Source: CAYQTL01 sp964420405 (GTDB lineage Bacteria; Acidobacteriota; Thermoanaerobaculia; Thermoanaerobaculales; Sulfomarinibacteraceae). Taken from it: a DNA stretch of 39,886 nucleotides. The stretch lies in contig CAYQTL010000037.1 of NCBI GenBank assembly GCA_964420405.1, forward strand, positions 1 to 39,886, in the 5' to 3' direction. The notes beneath the pieces are model-generated. The model searched no databases. It worked only from the letters and a program-made list of their open reading frames with translations, and had not been told where the DNA came from. A program made the position numbers and the translations under genes. Below are positions 7,498 to 14,116 of the stretch, in pieces (the first letter of the stretch is position 1; every line of letters starts with the position of its first letter).

Positions 7498-7958
7498 GAG
7501 GACCGACGGCCCGCGACGACGGCGTCGGTCGGCTCCCACCGCCCGGTCCGACGAGGACCGCGGCAAGGCCAGGGACAGCGGCAGAGACAGCCATGGCGGC
7601 CTTGGGGCGATGTCGCGGACCGTGGCCGGAGTCGTCCGGGCACGGACGCGGGCACGGACGCGGACGGGGCCGGAGGCCATCGGTTCCGAGGTGGCGGGAA
7701 CCGCTCGCCGTCGAGTCGCGGCCTGCACAACCTGCCCGCTGGAAGCTGGCGGCTCCGTCCACCGGCGCTCCGACCCGAACGCCGCCCCGCGGCCGTTCTC
7801 CCCGACGCCGATGTCCATGGAGGCGGGCCCAGCGACTCCTCCCCGCGTCCCCCCCGGGAGGCGAGCGGAGCGGCGCCTCCTTCGTGCCGCCGCCGCCCCC
7901 CGCGCCGCTACCCGTCGCCGTCGCCGCGACGGCAACCCGGACGAGAGCGAGCCTGGGC
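7498..7958. other. Intergenic region with low-complexity DNA, no convincing gene
   Basis: This 461-base gap lies between convergent genes. It holds an inverted repeat CAAGGCC...GGCCTTG around a CAGGGACAGCGGCAGAGACAG stretch (about 7562-7605). A GGGCACGGACGCGG period-6 tract follows (7638-7670). A hairpin GGAGGCG...CGCCTCC at about 7857-7882 could terminate the pterin synthase transcript. Reading frames here are low-complexity and lack start signals. Confidence 0.7.
7638..7670. repeat. Period-6 tract, GGACGC/GGGCAC type
   Basis: GGGCAC-GGACGC-GGGCAC-GGACGC-GGACGG is a second flavour of hexamer tract. Similar tracts occur at 3937-3970, 4689-4713, 12411-12435 and 14060-14084. Confidence 0.8.
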
Positions 7959-8378
7959 TCAGCCGGCTGGCGCACGCCAGCTGGCGGAGTTCCGCTCGGT
8001 CTCGTGCAGGGTGACGACGGCCAGGCGCACCCCCTCCGGCAGCCCCTCGGCGATCCGCTCGTAGAACACCCTGGCGAGGTTCTCGGAGGTCGGGATCATC
8101 CCCTCCAGCCAGGGCACGTCGAGGTTGAGGTGGCGATGGTCGACGTCGCCGACGACCCGCTCCCGGATGTGCTCCTTGAGCACCGACATGTCGATCAGGT
8201 AGCCGGTCTCCGGGTCGATGTCGCCCTCGACCGCGACCTCCAGGGCGTAGTTGTGCCCGTGACCGTGGGGGTTGTTGCACTTGCCGTAGACCCGCCGGTT
8301 CCAGTCGTCGTCCCGGGCGGGGTTGTGGAGCCGGTGGGCGGACTCGAAGTAGACCTTGACGGTGACGGTGCTCGGCAT
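7959..8378 (-). CDS. 6-pyruvoyl-tetrahydropterin synthase / QueD family protein
   Basis: 139 residues from the ATG at 8378, with GGAGG five bases upstream. The zinc ligands are visible as His15 (ESAHRLHNP), His40 and His42 (CNNPHGHGHNY). The catalytic triad of this family is complete: Cys34, Asp80 and His81 (DVDHRHLNLD). The pterin-anchoring glutamate is at 126 (LHETERN). Segments GKCNNPHGHGHNY and DPETGYLIDMSVLKEHI follow animal PTPS more closely than E. coli QueD. The product could therefore make 6-pyruvoyl-tetrahydropterin from dihydroneopterin triphosphate or 6-carboxy-tetrahydropterin for queuosine. No other que or pterin gene is in the window to decide. The leader contains two strong hairpins (8392-8465). 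Confidence 0.9.
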   Translation of the reverse strand: MPSTVTVKVYFESAHRLHNPARDDDWNRRVYGKCNNPHGHGHNYALEVAVEGDIDPETGYLIDMSVLKEHIRERVVGDVDHRHLNLDVPWLEGMIPTSENLARVFYERIAEGLPEGVRLAVVTLHETERNSASWRAPAG

Positions 8379-8391
8379 GACGCCTCCATCG

Positions 8392-8419
8392 AGGGAGATC
8401 GCCGGGGGGCGATCTCCCT
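8392..8419 (-). promoter_or_regulatory. Strong hairpin just before the pterin synthase ribosome site
   Basis: A perfect 12-bp stem (8392-8403 with 8408-8419, AGGGAGATCGCC-type arm) closes a four-base loop. It ends a few bases upstream of the GGAGG ribosome site. The position suits translational control or mRNA stability. There is no T-run for termination. Confidence 0.6.
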
Positions 8420-8426
8420 ATTCCAC

Positions 8427-8465
8427 CCGAAATCCGGAGAGGCGCGGCGCCTCTCCGGATTTCGG
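8427..8465. terminator. 39-base near-perfect palindrome between two minus-strand genes
   Basis: Arms CCGAAATCCGGAGAGGCGC (8427-8445) and its exact complement (8447-8465) flank a single base. The palindrome lies 29 bases downstream of the hydrolase stop and 49 bases upstream of the pterin synthase. It may be a terminator without a T-run, a cruciform or protein site, or part of a structured leader. Confidence 0.6.
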
Positions 8466-8494
8466 TACGGGTTGACACTGGCTGCACGGAGGAC

Positions 8495-9268
8495 TCAGAG
8501 GGTCGGGTAGAGGTCTGGGCGGCGGTCGCGGAGGAAGGGGTAGCGGTCGCGGAGGTCGCGGACGACAGCGGGGTCGGCGTGTCCGCGGACGACGCCGGGC
8601 ACGTGCATCAGCTCGCTGACGGCGTGGCCGAGAGGGTCGACCAGGGCGGTGCCGCCGTCGTGCCGGGCGCCGGAGGCCTCGCCGACCCGGTTGACGCCCA
8701 GCACCCAGGCCTGGCAGTCGATCGCCCGCGCCCGCAGCAGAGTCGCCCAGGCGTGGTGACGGCGGTTCGGCCAGTTGGCGATCACGACATACAGGTCGGT
8801 GCGCTCCGCGGCGGCCCGGAACGGCTCGACGAACCGCAGGTCGTAGCAGATCAGCGGCGTCACGCGGAGACCCTCGACCTCGGCGGTCCCGACCGTGTCG
8901 CCGGCGGCGTAGTGGCGCTCCTCGCCGGCCAGGGTGAACGGGTGGATCTTGCGGTAGTGGAGCCGCTCGGCACCCGCCGGGTCGAACAGAGTGCAGGCGT
9001 TGTACGGCCGGGGCCCGGCCGGCTCGACGTACCCGCCCAGCACCCACAGCCCGAGCCGGCGGGCCAGCCCGGCCAGGAACCGGCGGGTGGCGTCGCCGTG
9101 GGCCGCCATCTCGGCGGCCCGCATGGTGAACCCGCTGGCGAACATCTCCGGCAGCGCGACCAGTCGCGCGCCGTCGGCGGCGGCGCGCTCGGCCAGGCTG
9201 GCGGCACGCCCGAAGCTGGTGTCGGGGTCCTCCCAGGCGATGTCCATCTGGAGCCCTGCAACGATCAT
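8495..9268 (-). CDS. Carbon-nitrogen hydrolase (nitrilase superfamily, omega-amidase-like)
   Basis: 257 residues from the ATG at 9268, with AGAGGA upstream. The nitrilase catalytic triad is complete: Glu41 (ALPEMF), Lys107 (YRKIHPF) and Cys141 (LICYDLRF). The fit to the YafV/omega-amidase branch is good (IANWPNRRHHAW, LGVNRVGEA). Omega-amidases hydrolyse 2-oxoglutaramate or 2-oxosuccinamate, clearing by-products of transamination; other small amides remain possible. It is a cytosolic enzyme of usual length. It may share a transcript with the pterin synthase downstream, although a 39-base palindrome lies between them. Confidence 0.9.
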   Translation of the reverse strand: MIVAGLQMDIAWEDPDTSFGRAASLAERAAADGARLVALPEMFASGFTMRAAEMAAHGDATRRFLAGLARRLGLWVLGGYVEPAGPRPYNACTLFDPAGAERLHYRKIHPFTLAGEERHYAAGDTVGTAEVEGLRVTPLICYDLRFVEPFRAAAERTDLYVVIANWPNRRHHAWATLLRARAIDCQAWVLGVNRVGEASGARHDGGTALVDPLGHAVSELMHVPGVVRGHADPAVVRDLRDRYPFLRDRRPDLYPTL

Positions 9269-9311
9269 CTGGTTCCTCTCCGGCGGGGCCGGCGGCCCGG
9301 ACCCGCTCTGT

Positions 9312-9317
9312 GATAAT
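9312..9317 (+). promoter_or_regulatory. -10 element of the rhomboid gene
   Basis: GATAAT (in TGTGATAATG) lies 23 bases before the GTG start, leaving a short leader with GGAGGGG. No convincing -35. Confidence 0.6.
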
Positions 9318-9340
9318 GCCACGGGACTGGAGGGGCCGAG

Positions 9341-10249
9341 GTGGACGACACGACCAACGACGACGGCAGACCGGGGCTCGAGCGCCTCCGGGCGCGGGCG
9401 CCCTCCCCGCCGCCCGACTGGATGATGCGGCGGCTCGTGCTGGTGCCGGCCATCATCGGCCTGAACGTGCTCGTGACCGTGGCGTGGTGGGTCGCCCAGA
9501 GCCAGGCCCGCCGGATCAGCCCCGGGGAGCTCGTCGACGGCGGCGGGCCCGCGCTGATCGGCACCCTGTGGCGCCACTTCGTCATCAGCCCGCTGCACCT
9601 GGAGGAGGGCCTCTACGACGCCCTGCTCGGCGCCGCGTTCTCGCATCTCGAGCTCTGGCATCTGCTGCTGAACATGTTCGTGCTGTGGAGCTTCGGGTCG
9701 CTGCTCGAGAAGCTGTGGGGCCGGCGGCTGTTCGCCGGCTTCTATCTCGGCGCGGCGGTGTTCGCCAACCTCGCCCACTGCGCGGTGTCGCTGTGGCTGC
9801 TCGGGGACCCGGAGTCGTTCGCCCTCGGCGCGTCGGGCGCGGTGTCGGGCCTGCTGATCGCCTACTCGCTGCTGTTCCCGACCCACAAGATCCTGCTGTT
9901 CGGGATCGTGCCGCTGCCGGCCTGGGGCGGGGCGCTGCTGTTCGTGGGGCTCGACCTGTGGGGGCTGACGGCCCAGGCCCGCGGCGGCGGCCTGCCCATC
10001 GGCCACGGCGCCCACCTCGGTGGCGCGCTGGCGGGCCTGCTGCTATGGCTGCTGGTGCTGCGCTCCAGGCTCCCGCGGGAGAGCCTGGGCCGCCCGCCCG
10101 CCGACCGACCTGCGATCCGCATCACCCAGGACGAGGCGCAGCGGCTCGAGGAGCTGCGGCGCAAGATGGAGTCCGACGGCGTCGACGCGCTCACCCCCAA
10201 GGAGCGCGCGTTCCTCGACGACCTTCGGCGCCGGGCCCACGGCGGCTGA
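9341..10249 (+). CDS. Rhomboid family intramembrane serine protease
   Basis: 302 residues from the GTG at 9341, with GGAGGGG five bases upstream. Catalytic serine Ser165 lies in GASGAVSG (163-170) and catalytic histidine His225 in HGAHLGG. The supporting HxxxN motif is His107-Asn111 (HLLLNM). About six membrane helices span residues 32-240, with the active site in helices 4 and 6. A cytosolic tail follows, with the helical segment DEAQRLEELRRKMESDGV and KERAFLDDLRRR, a pattern often seen at the C-terminus of rhomboids in this kind of bacterium. It would cleave membrane-spanning substrates, which are unknown. Its own promoter sits in the gap to the divergent hydrolase. Confidence 0.93.
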   Translation: MDDTTNDDGRPGLERLRARAPSPPPDWMMRRLVLVPAIIGLNVLVTVAWWVAQSQARRISPGELVDGGGPALIGTLWRHFVISPLHLEEGLYDALLGAAFSHLELWHLLLNMFVLWSFGSLLEKLWGRRLFAGFYLGAAVFANLAHCAVSLWLLGDPESFALGASGAVSGLLIAYSLLFPTHKILLFGIVPLPAWGGALLFVGLDLWGLTAQARGGGLPIGHGAHLGGALAGLLLWLLVLRSRLPRESLGRPPADRPAIRITQDEAQRLEELRRKMESDGVDALTPKERAFLDDLRRRAHGG

Positions 10250-10403
10250 AACGTCGCGCCGGGCCCCGGAGCACCGTCGCGAGCAGGTGGGGCGCCGTCG
10301 AGGCGCGGCTGCCCGGGTTCCCGTAACCCGGCTTCCCGTCCGGTCGTATCACGCGGTGCCGGCCCGGAACCCGCCCTGAGCTTCCGGCGCACCCCCATCG
10401 GGG

Positions 10404-10409
10404 CTACAG
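10404..10409 (+). promoter_or_regulatory. -10 element of the VWFA gene
   Basis: TACAGT precedes the ATG at 10433 by 23 bases. An in-frame GTG at 10409 falls inside this element, which argues for the ATG. Confidence 0.5.
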
Positions 10410-10432
10410 TGAACGCCGGCGCGGAGGTCGCG

Positions 10433-12232
10433 ATGCACCACAGCGCACGAAGAACGACCCGGTCCGTGGCGGCGGCGGCGGCCACGGTCCTCGCAGCGTG
10501 GACGGGCGCGACGCCGGCGGCCGCCCAGCAGACCGCGGGCCGGTTCGCCGGCGAGGCCACCGTCAACGTGGTCGAGGTCCCGGTCCGGGTGTTCGATGCC
10601 GACACGGGGGAGCCGGTCACCGGTCTCGTTCCCGGTGACTTCGTGATCCTGGAGAACGGCGTCGCCCAGCCCGTCACCAACTTCACGGAGGTCGTCCGCG
10701 GCGTTGCCGCCGAGCCCGAGACCGAGCCGGAGCAGCGGCTGCCGGCGTCCATCGTGCCGTCGCTGCCCCGCCACGACGGCCCCCCGCCGTTGCAGATGGT
10801 CTACCTGCTCGACCTGTACCTGATGACGCCCGGCGAGCGCGACCGCGCGGTCGACGGCATCACCGCGCGCTACGCCACCGGCGTGCCACGGGATGAGCGC
10901 GTGTCCCTGGTGGTGTTCGACGGCCGCCTGGAGACCCTCGCCGACCGCAGCGAGGACCACCGCGAGCTGCTCGCCGCCCTCGCCGAGATCCGCGGCCGGC
11001 GGGCCCGCGGCCACGAGCAGCAGATCTCGTTCACCCCCGGCCTGGCGGAGGCCTCGATCCCCGACGAGCGCAACCCCGCCTACTACGAGCGCCGCCAGCG
11101 CAGCCGCGAGTTCGTGTTCGATCTCGAGAAGAGGGTGCGGCGGGTGGGCGGCGCGCTGTCGGCCACCATGGCCCGGTACGGCCGGGCCGACGGCCGCCGG
11201 GTGCTGGTCGTGATGACGCCCGGACACCCCCGCTACGACTGGACGCCGTCCTACGGCTCCATCGACTTCCTCAACAACGCCGCCGCCTACCCGCAGGCCG
11301 GCATATGGCGCGAGGTGGCCCTCGAGGCTGCCGACCTCGGCTTCACCCTGTTCGTGCTCGACTCCTCGGGGGTCGCCGCACGGGGGGCGTCGGACGTGTC
11401 GGTCGGCGCCACCGACTCTCTCGACGACGTGCTCCGGCAGTCCAGCATCAGCCAGGGCGGTGCCGTCCGGGTCAACCCGGACAGGTTCGACCCGGGCCTC
11501 GACACCGCCGGCACCGCCCCCGACGAGGAGCTCGGCAACCTCGGCCAGTGGCTCGAGCGGACCCGCAAGAGCCTCCTCCTCGACACCACCGAGGCCACCG
11601 GCGGCACGACCCTGTTCGCGTTCGACCTCGAGCCGGCGATCGGCGCCGTGCGCTCCGGCCTCGACCACTACTACTCCCTCGCCTACGCCGCCGGCCACGC
11701 CGGCGACGGCAACGAGTACGAGATCGAGGTGAGGGTGCCGGGTCATCCCGACGCCCGCCTCGTCCATCGGCAGGCGTACGTTGACCAGCCGGCGGCGGTC
11801 CGCGCCGCCCAGCGGCTCCGGTCGGAGATGCTGTTCGGCGGCGACGCCAACCCCCTCGGCATCCGGGTCGAGCTCGGCGAGCCCGAGGGCCGGTTCCGGC
11901 TCGGGGCCGCCGGCTCCAAGCGGGTCCGGATCCCGGTCGACGTCAAGATCCCGTTCGCGCGTCTCGAGATGGTGCCGCGGGGCGGGGTCCACTGGGGGCG
12001 GGTGCTGATCACGTTCTTCAACCAGGACGCCGCCGGCAACCAGTCGCGCCTCGAAAGCCACGAGCAGGAGATCACCGTCGACTCCGACCGCTACCAGGAG
12101 GCGGTGGCGACGGGGTACTTCCGCTACTCCACCGTCCTCGAGATCGAGGGCGGCACCCAGAGCGTCTATGTCGGGGTCCAGGACCAGCTGTCCAACCGCA
12201 CGTCGATCATGCCCCAGAAGCTGAAGCTCTAG
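10433..12232 (+). CDS. Secreted VWFA-related protein of the Acidobacterial type
   Basis: 599 residues from the ATG at 10433, with GGAGGT four bases upstream. Residues 1-31 form a signal peptide (twin basic start, alanine-rich core, cleavage near AAA-QQ). Residues about 44-85 (VEVPVRVFDADTGEPVTGL, then FVILENGVAQPV) match the start of the 'VWFA-related Acidobacterial domain' family. The von Willebrand A fold runs from about 120 to 420. The MIDAS metal motif DxSxS is degenerate here: LLDLYLMT gives Asp127-x-Tyr-x-Met. A C-terminal ~170-residue beta-rich domain follows (VRIPVDVKIPF). The family is extracytoplasmic and expanded in Acidobacteriota; its role is unknown. The stop codon lies within the left end of a large palindrome (12229-12396). 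Confidence 0.85.
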   Translation: MHHSARRTTRSVAAAAATVLAAWTGATPAAAQQTAGRFAGEATVNVVEVPVRVFDADTGEPVTGLVPGDFVILENGVAQPVTNFTEVVRGVAAEPETEPEQRLPASIVPSLPRHDGPPPLQMVYLLDLYLMTPGERDRAVDGITARYATGVPRDERVSLVVFDGRLETLADRSEDHRELLAALAEIRGRRARGHEQQISFTPGLAEASIPDERNPAYYERRQRSREFVFDLEKRVRRVGGALSATMARYGRADGRRVLVVMTPGHPRYDWTPSYGSIDFLNNAAAYPQAGIWREVALEAADLGFTLFVLDSSGVAARGASDVSVGATDSLDDVLRQSSISQGGAVRVNPDRFDPGLDTAGTAPDEELGNLGQWLERTRKSLLLDTTEATGGTTLFAFDLEPAIGAVRSGLDHYYSLAYAAGHAGDGNEYEIEVRVPGHPDARLVHRQAYVDQPAAVRAAQRLRSEMLFGGDANPLGIRVELGEPEGRFRLGAAGSKRVRIPVDVKIPFARLEMVPRGGVHWGRVLITFFNQDAAGNQSRLESHEQEITVDSDRYQEAVATGYFRYSTVLEIEGGTQSVYVGVQDQLSNRTSIMPQKLKL

Positions 12233-12396
12233 GAGGGCGTAGGGCATAGACTGACGGCGCCTTTCGGGAGTCGTGAGCGCCCGTTTCCGGCGGATTCTCG
12301 GCCCGTACTCAGAGTACTGCGCCTCGAATCCGCCGAAAACGGGCATCTCACGACGCTCCGAAATCCATCCGCCATCTATGCCCTACGACCTCCTAG
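12229..12396. repeat. 168-bp palindromic element with near-identical inverted arms
   Basis: The ends are 22-base inverted repeats with a single mismatch (12229-12250 against 12375-12396; CTAGGAGG(G/T)CGTAGGGCATAGA). Complementarity continues inwards: GTCGTGAG/CTCACGAC, CCCGTTT/AAACGGG, GGCGGATTC/GAATCCGCC and the centre GTACTC/GAGTAC. Only a few internal blocks differ. The whole could fold into one long hairpin. It has the form of a MITE or a large BIME/REP-type element. The left end overlaps the VWFA stop codon. No transposase gene is nearby. Confidence 0.9.
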
Positions 12397-12410
12397 GCGA
12401 CGCCCGCGCG

Positions 12411-12435
12411 TCGCCCCGCGTCCGCGTCCGTTCCC
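12411..12435. repeat. Period-6 tract, GTCCGC type
   Basis: TCGCCCCGCGTCCGCGTCCG followed by TTCCC, directly outside the palindromic element. Confidence 0.6.
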
Positions 12436-12473
12436 GAGCCCGGATCGGGAGCGGCGAGACCGGGTCGCCCGTG

Positions 12474-12502
12474 TTGACAGGGGTCGGGGGGGCTGCAATC
12501 CT
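12474..12502 (+). promoter_or_regulatory. Promoter of the POT-type transporter gene
   Basis: A consensus -35 TTGACA (12474-12479), a 17-base spacer and the -10-like AATCCT (12497-12502). The predicted start of transcription falls at or next to the ATG at 12509, so the message is probably leaderless. Confidence 0.65.
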
Positions 12503-12508
12503 CGCCGG

Positions 12509-14059
12509 ATGTCAGCCGACCCACCAGCGCCCCGCACGACCTCGATCTGGAAGGCGTTCCCGCGGTCGTTCTGGACCGCCAACGCGATGGAGATCTTCGA
12601 GCGGATGGGATGGTACGGGTTCTACGCCGTCTCGTCCCTGTACCTGACGAACGCCGTCGTCGACGGCGGCCTCGGCTTCACCTCCACCGACCGCGGGGTG
12701 ATCCAGGGCCTGGCGACGTTCTTCCTGTACCTGTTCCCGGCGGTGTTCGGCGCCCTCGCCGACCGCTACGGCTACCGCCAGATGTTCCTCGCCTCGGTGG
12801 TGGTGATGGTCCCCGCCTACCTCCTGCTGGCGGTGCCGCGGTCCTTCTGGGCGTTCCTCGCGGTGTACTTCCTGGTCGCCGTCGGTCACGGCATGTTCAA
12901 GCCGGTGGTCATCTCCACCGTCGCCAAGACCACCACCGAGGAGACCGGATCCATGGGGTTCGGGATCTTCTACATGATGGTGAACATCGGCGGCTTCCTC
13001 GGGCCGGTCGTCGCCGGCATCGTGCGCGGCTGGTCGTGGACCTACGTGTTCGTCGCCTCGGCCGGCTGGATCCTGCTGATGGGGCTGACCTGCCTGCTGC
13101 TGTACCGCGAGCCCCCGCGGGACGTCGAGGCCGAGCGCGGCCGCAGCCTGCGCGACGTGTTCGCGGGCATGATGGCGCTGGTCGGCAACGGACGCTTCTT
13201 CCTGCTGGTCGCCGGCCTGCTGGTGATGCTGGTGATGGGCTCGAAGTGGTGGAGCTTCCGGCTGGTGGGCACGGTCGCCGTGGCCTGGCTGGTGCTCAAC
13301 CTGGTGTACGACGCTGCGCTGCGGGCCGCGCGGCGCGGCGAGGGCGACCCGTGGCTGCTGCAGCCGATGCGGGTCGGCGAAGGCCGCTACCTGGTGTTCC
13401 TGCTGCTGATGGCCGGCTTCTGGACCTCGTTCAACCAGATCTTCATGACCCTGCCCGAGTACATCCGGGACTACGTCGACACCCGCGACCTGGTGGCGTG
13501 GTTGATGCCGGCCTTCGAGGGGATGTCGCGGATCCTGCCGGTGGACCTCGAGACCATCCGCACCGCCGCCCTGGTCGACGGCCAGGTCAAGCCGGAGTAC
13601 ATGATCAACGCCAACGCCGGCGCGATCGTGCTGTTCCAGGTCCTGATCGCCTATCTGGTGCGCAAGACCACCCCCCTGGTCAGCATCATCGCCGGCGTCG
13701 GGGTGACGGTCGCCAGCTTCCTGATGTACCTGGCCGGCACCAGCGGCTTCGTGGTGCTGTCGGCGATCCTGGTGTTCTCGGTCGGCGAGATGCTCGCCAG
13801 CCCGCGGTCGAAGGAGTACGCCGGCCGGATCGCGCCACCCGACAAGGTGGGCATGTACATGGGGTACTTCTACTGGTGCGTCGCACTCGGCAACCTGTTC
13901 GGCGGGCTGCTGTCGGGCGTCGCCTACCAGCACTTCGGCCCCGACGGGATCGACCAGCCGGACCAGATGTGGATCCTGTTCGCCGTCCTCGCCGCGTTCA
14001 CCGCCGTCGCCCTGCTCGTCTACCACCGCTGGGTGATGCGGGCGAAGGTGACCACGTAG
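12509..14059 (+). CDS. POT/PTR-type MFS transporter (proton-coupled peptide transporter family)
   Basis: 516 residues from the ATG at 12509. The POT signature ExxER is intact at Glu28-Arg32 (MEIFERMGWYG). The usual family segments follow, such as ADRYGYRQMF after helix 2 and KPVVISTVAKTT. About 12-14 membrane helices are visible, with an inserted loop holding two or three extra hydrophobic segments around residues 210-265. POT transporters import di- and tripeptides or similar compounds with protons. Segments such as IRTAALVDGQVKPEYMINANAG form a large loop before helix 9. No ribosome site precedes the ATG. It is convergent with the GGDEF-EAL gene, and both end at the 28-base palindrome at 14087-14114. 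Confidence 0.88.
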   Translation: MSADPPAPRTTSIWKAFPRSFWTANAMEIFERMGWYGFYAVSSLYLTNAVVDGGLGFTSTDRGVIQGLATFFLYLFPAVFGALADRYGYRQMFLASVVVMVPAYLLLAVPRSFWAFLAVYFLVAVGHGMFKPVVISTVAKTTTEETGSMGFGIFYMMVNIGGFLGPVVAGIVRGWSWTYVFVASAGWILLMGLTCLLLYREPPRDVEAERGRSLRDVFAGMMALVGNGRFFLLVAGLLVMLVMGSKWWSFRLVGTVAVAWLVLNLVYDAALRAARRGEGDPWLLQPMRVGEGRYLVFLLLMAGFWTSFNQIFMTLPEYIRDYVDTRDLVAWLMPAFEGMSRILPVDLETIRTAALVDGQVKPEYMINANAGAIVLFQVLIAYLVRKTTPLVSIIAGVGVTVASFLMYLAGTSGFVVLSAILVFSVGEMLASPRSKEYAGRIAPPDKVGMYMGYFYWCVALGNLFGGLLSGVAYQHFGPDGIDQPDQMWILFAVLAAFTAVALLVYHRWVMRAKVTT

Positions 14060-14084
14060 GACACGGACGCGGGCGCGGACGCTC
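14060..14084. repeat. Period-6 tract, GGACGC type
   Basis: GACACGGACGCGGGCGCGGACGC directly after the transporter stop codon. Confidence 0.6.
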
Positions 14085-14086
14085 GT

Positions 14087-14114
14087 GGCGCCGTCGCCCG
14101 CGGGCGACGGCGCC
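14087..14114. terminator. Perfect 28-base palindrome between convergent genes
   Basis: GGCGCCGTCGCCCG is followed at once by its exact complement, between the transporter stop (14059) and the GGDEF-EAL stop (14117). The position fits a bidirectional terminator, though no T-run is present on either side. Confidence 0.6.
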
Positions 14115-14116
14115 GC

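Noticed and set aside
7439..7975. A minus-strand 178-codon frame between the hypothetical gene and the pterin synthase
   Set aside because: It overlaps both neighbours, is low-complexity, and includes the period-6 repeats. No ribosome site precedes its start.
12229..12396. Complete insertion sequence at the large palindrome
   Set aside because: The element is only 168 bp and has no transposase frame; only a non-autonomous element or terminator is supportable.
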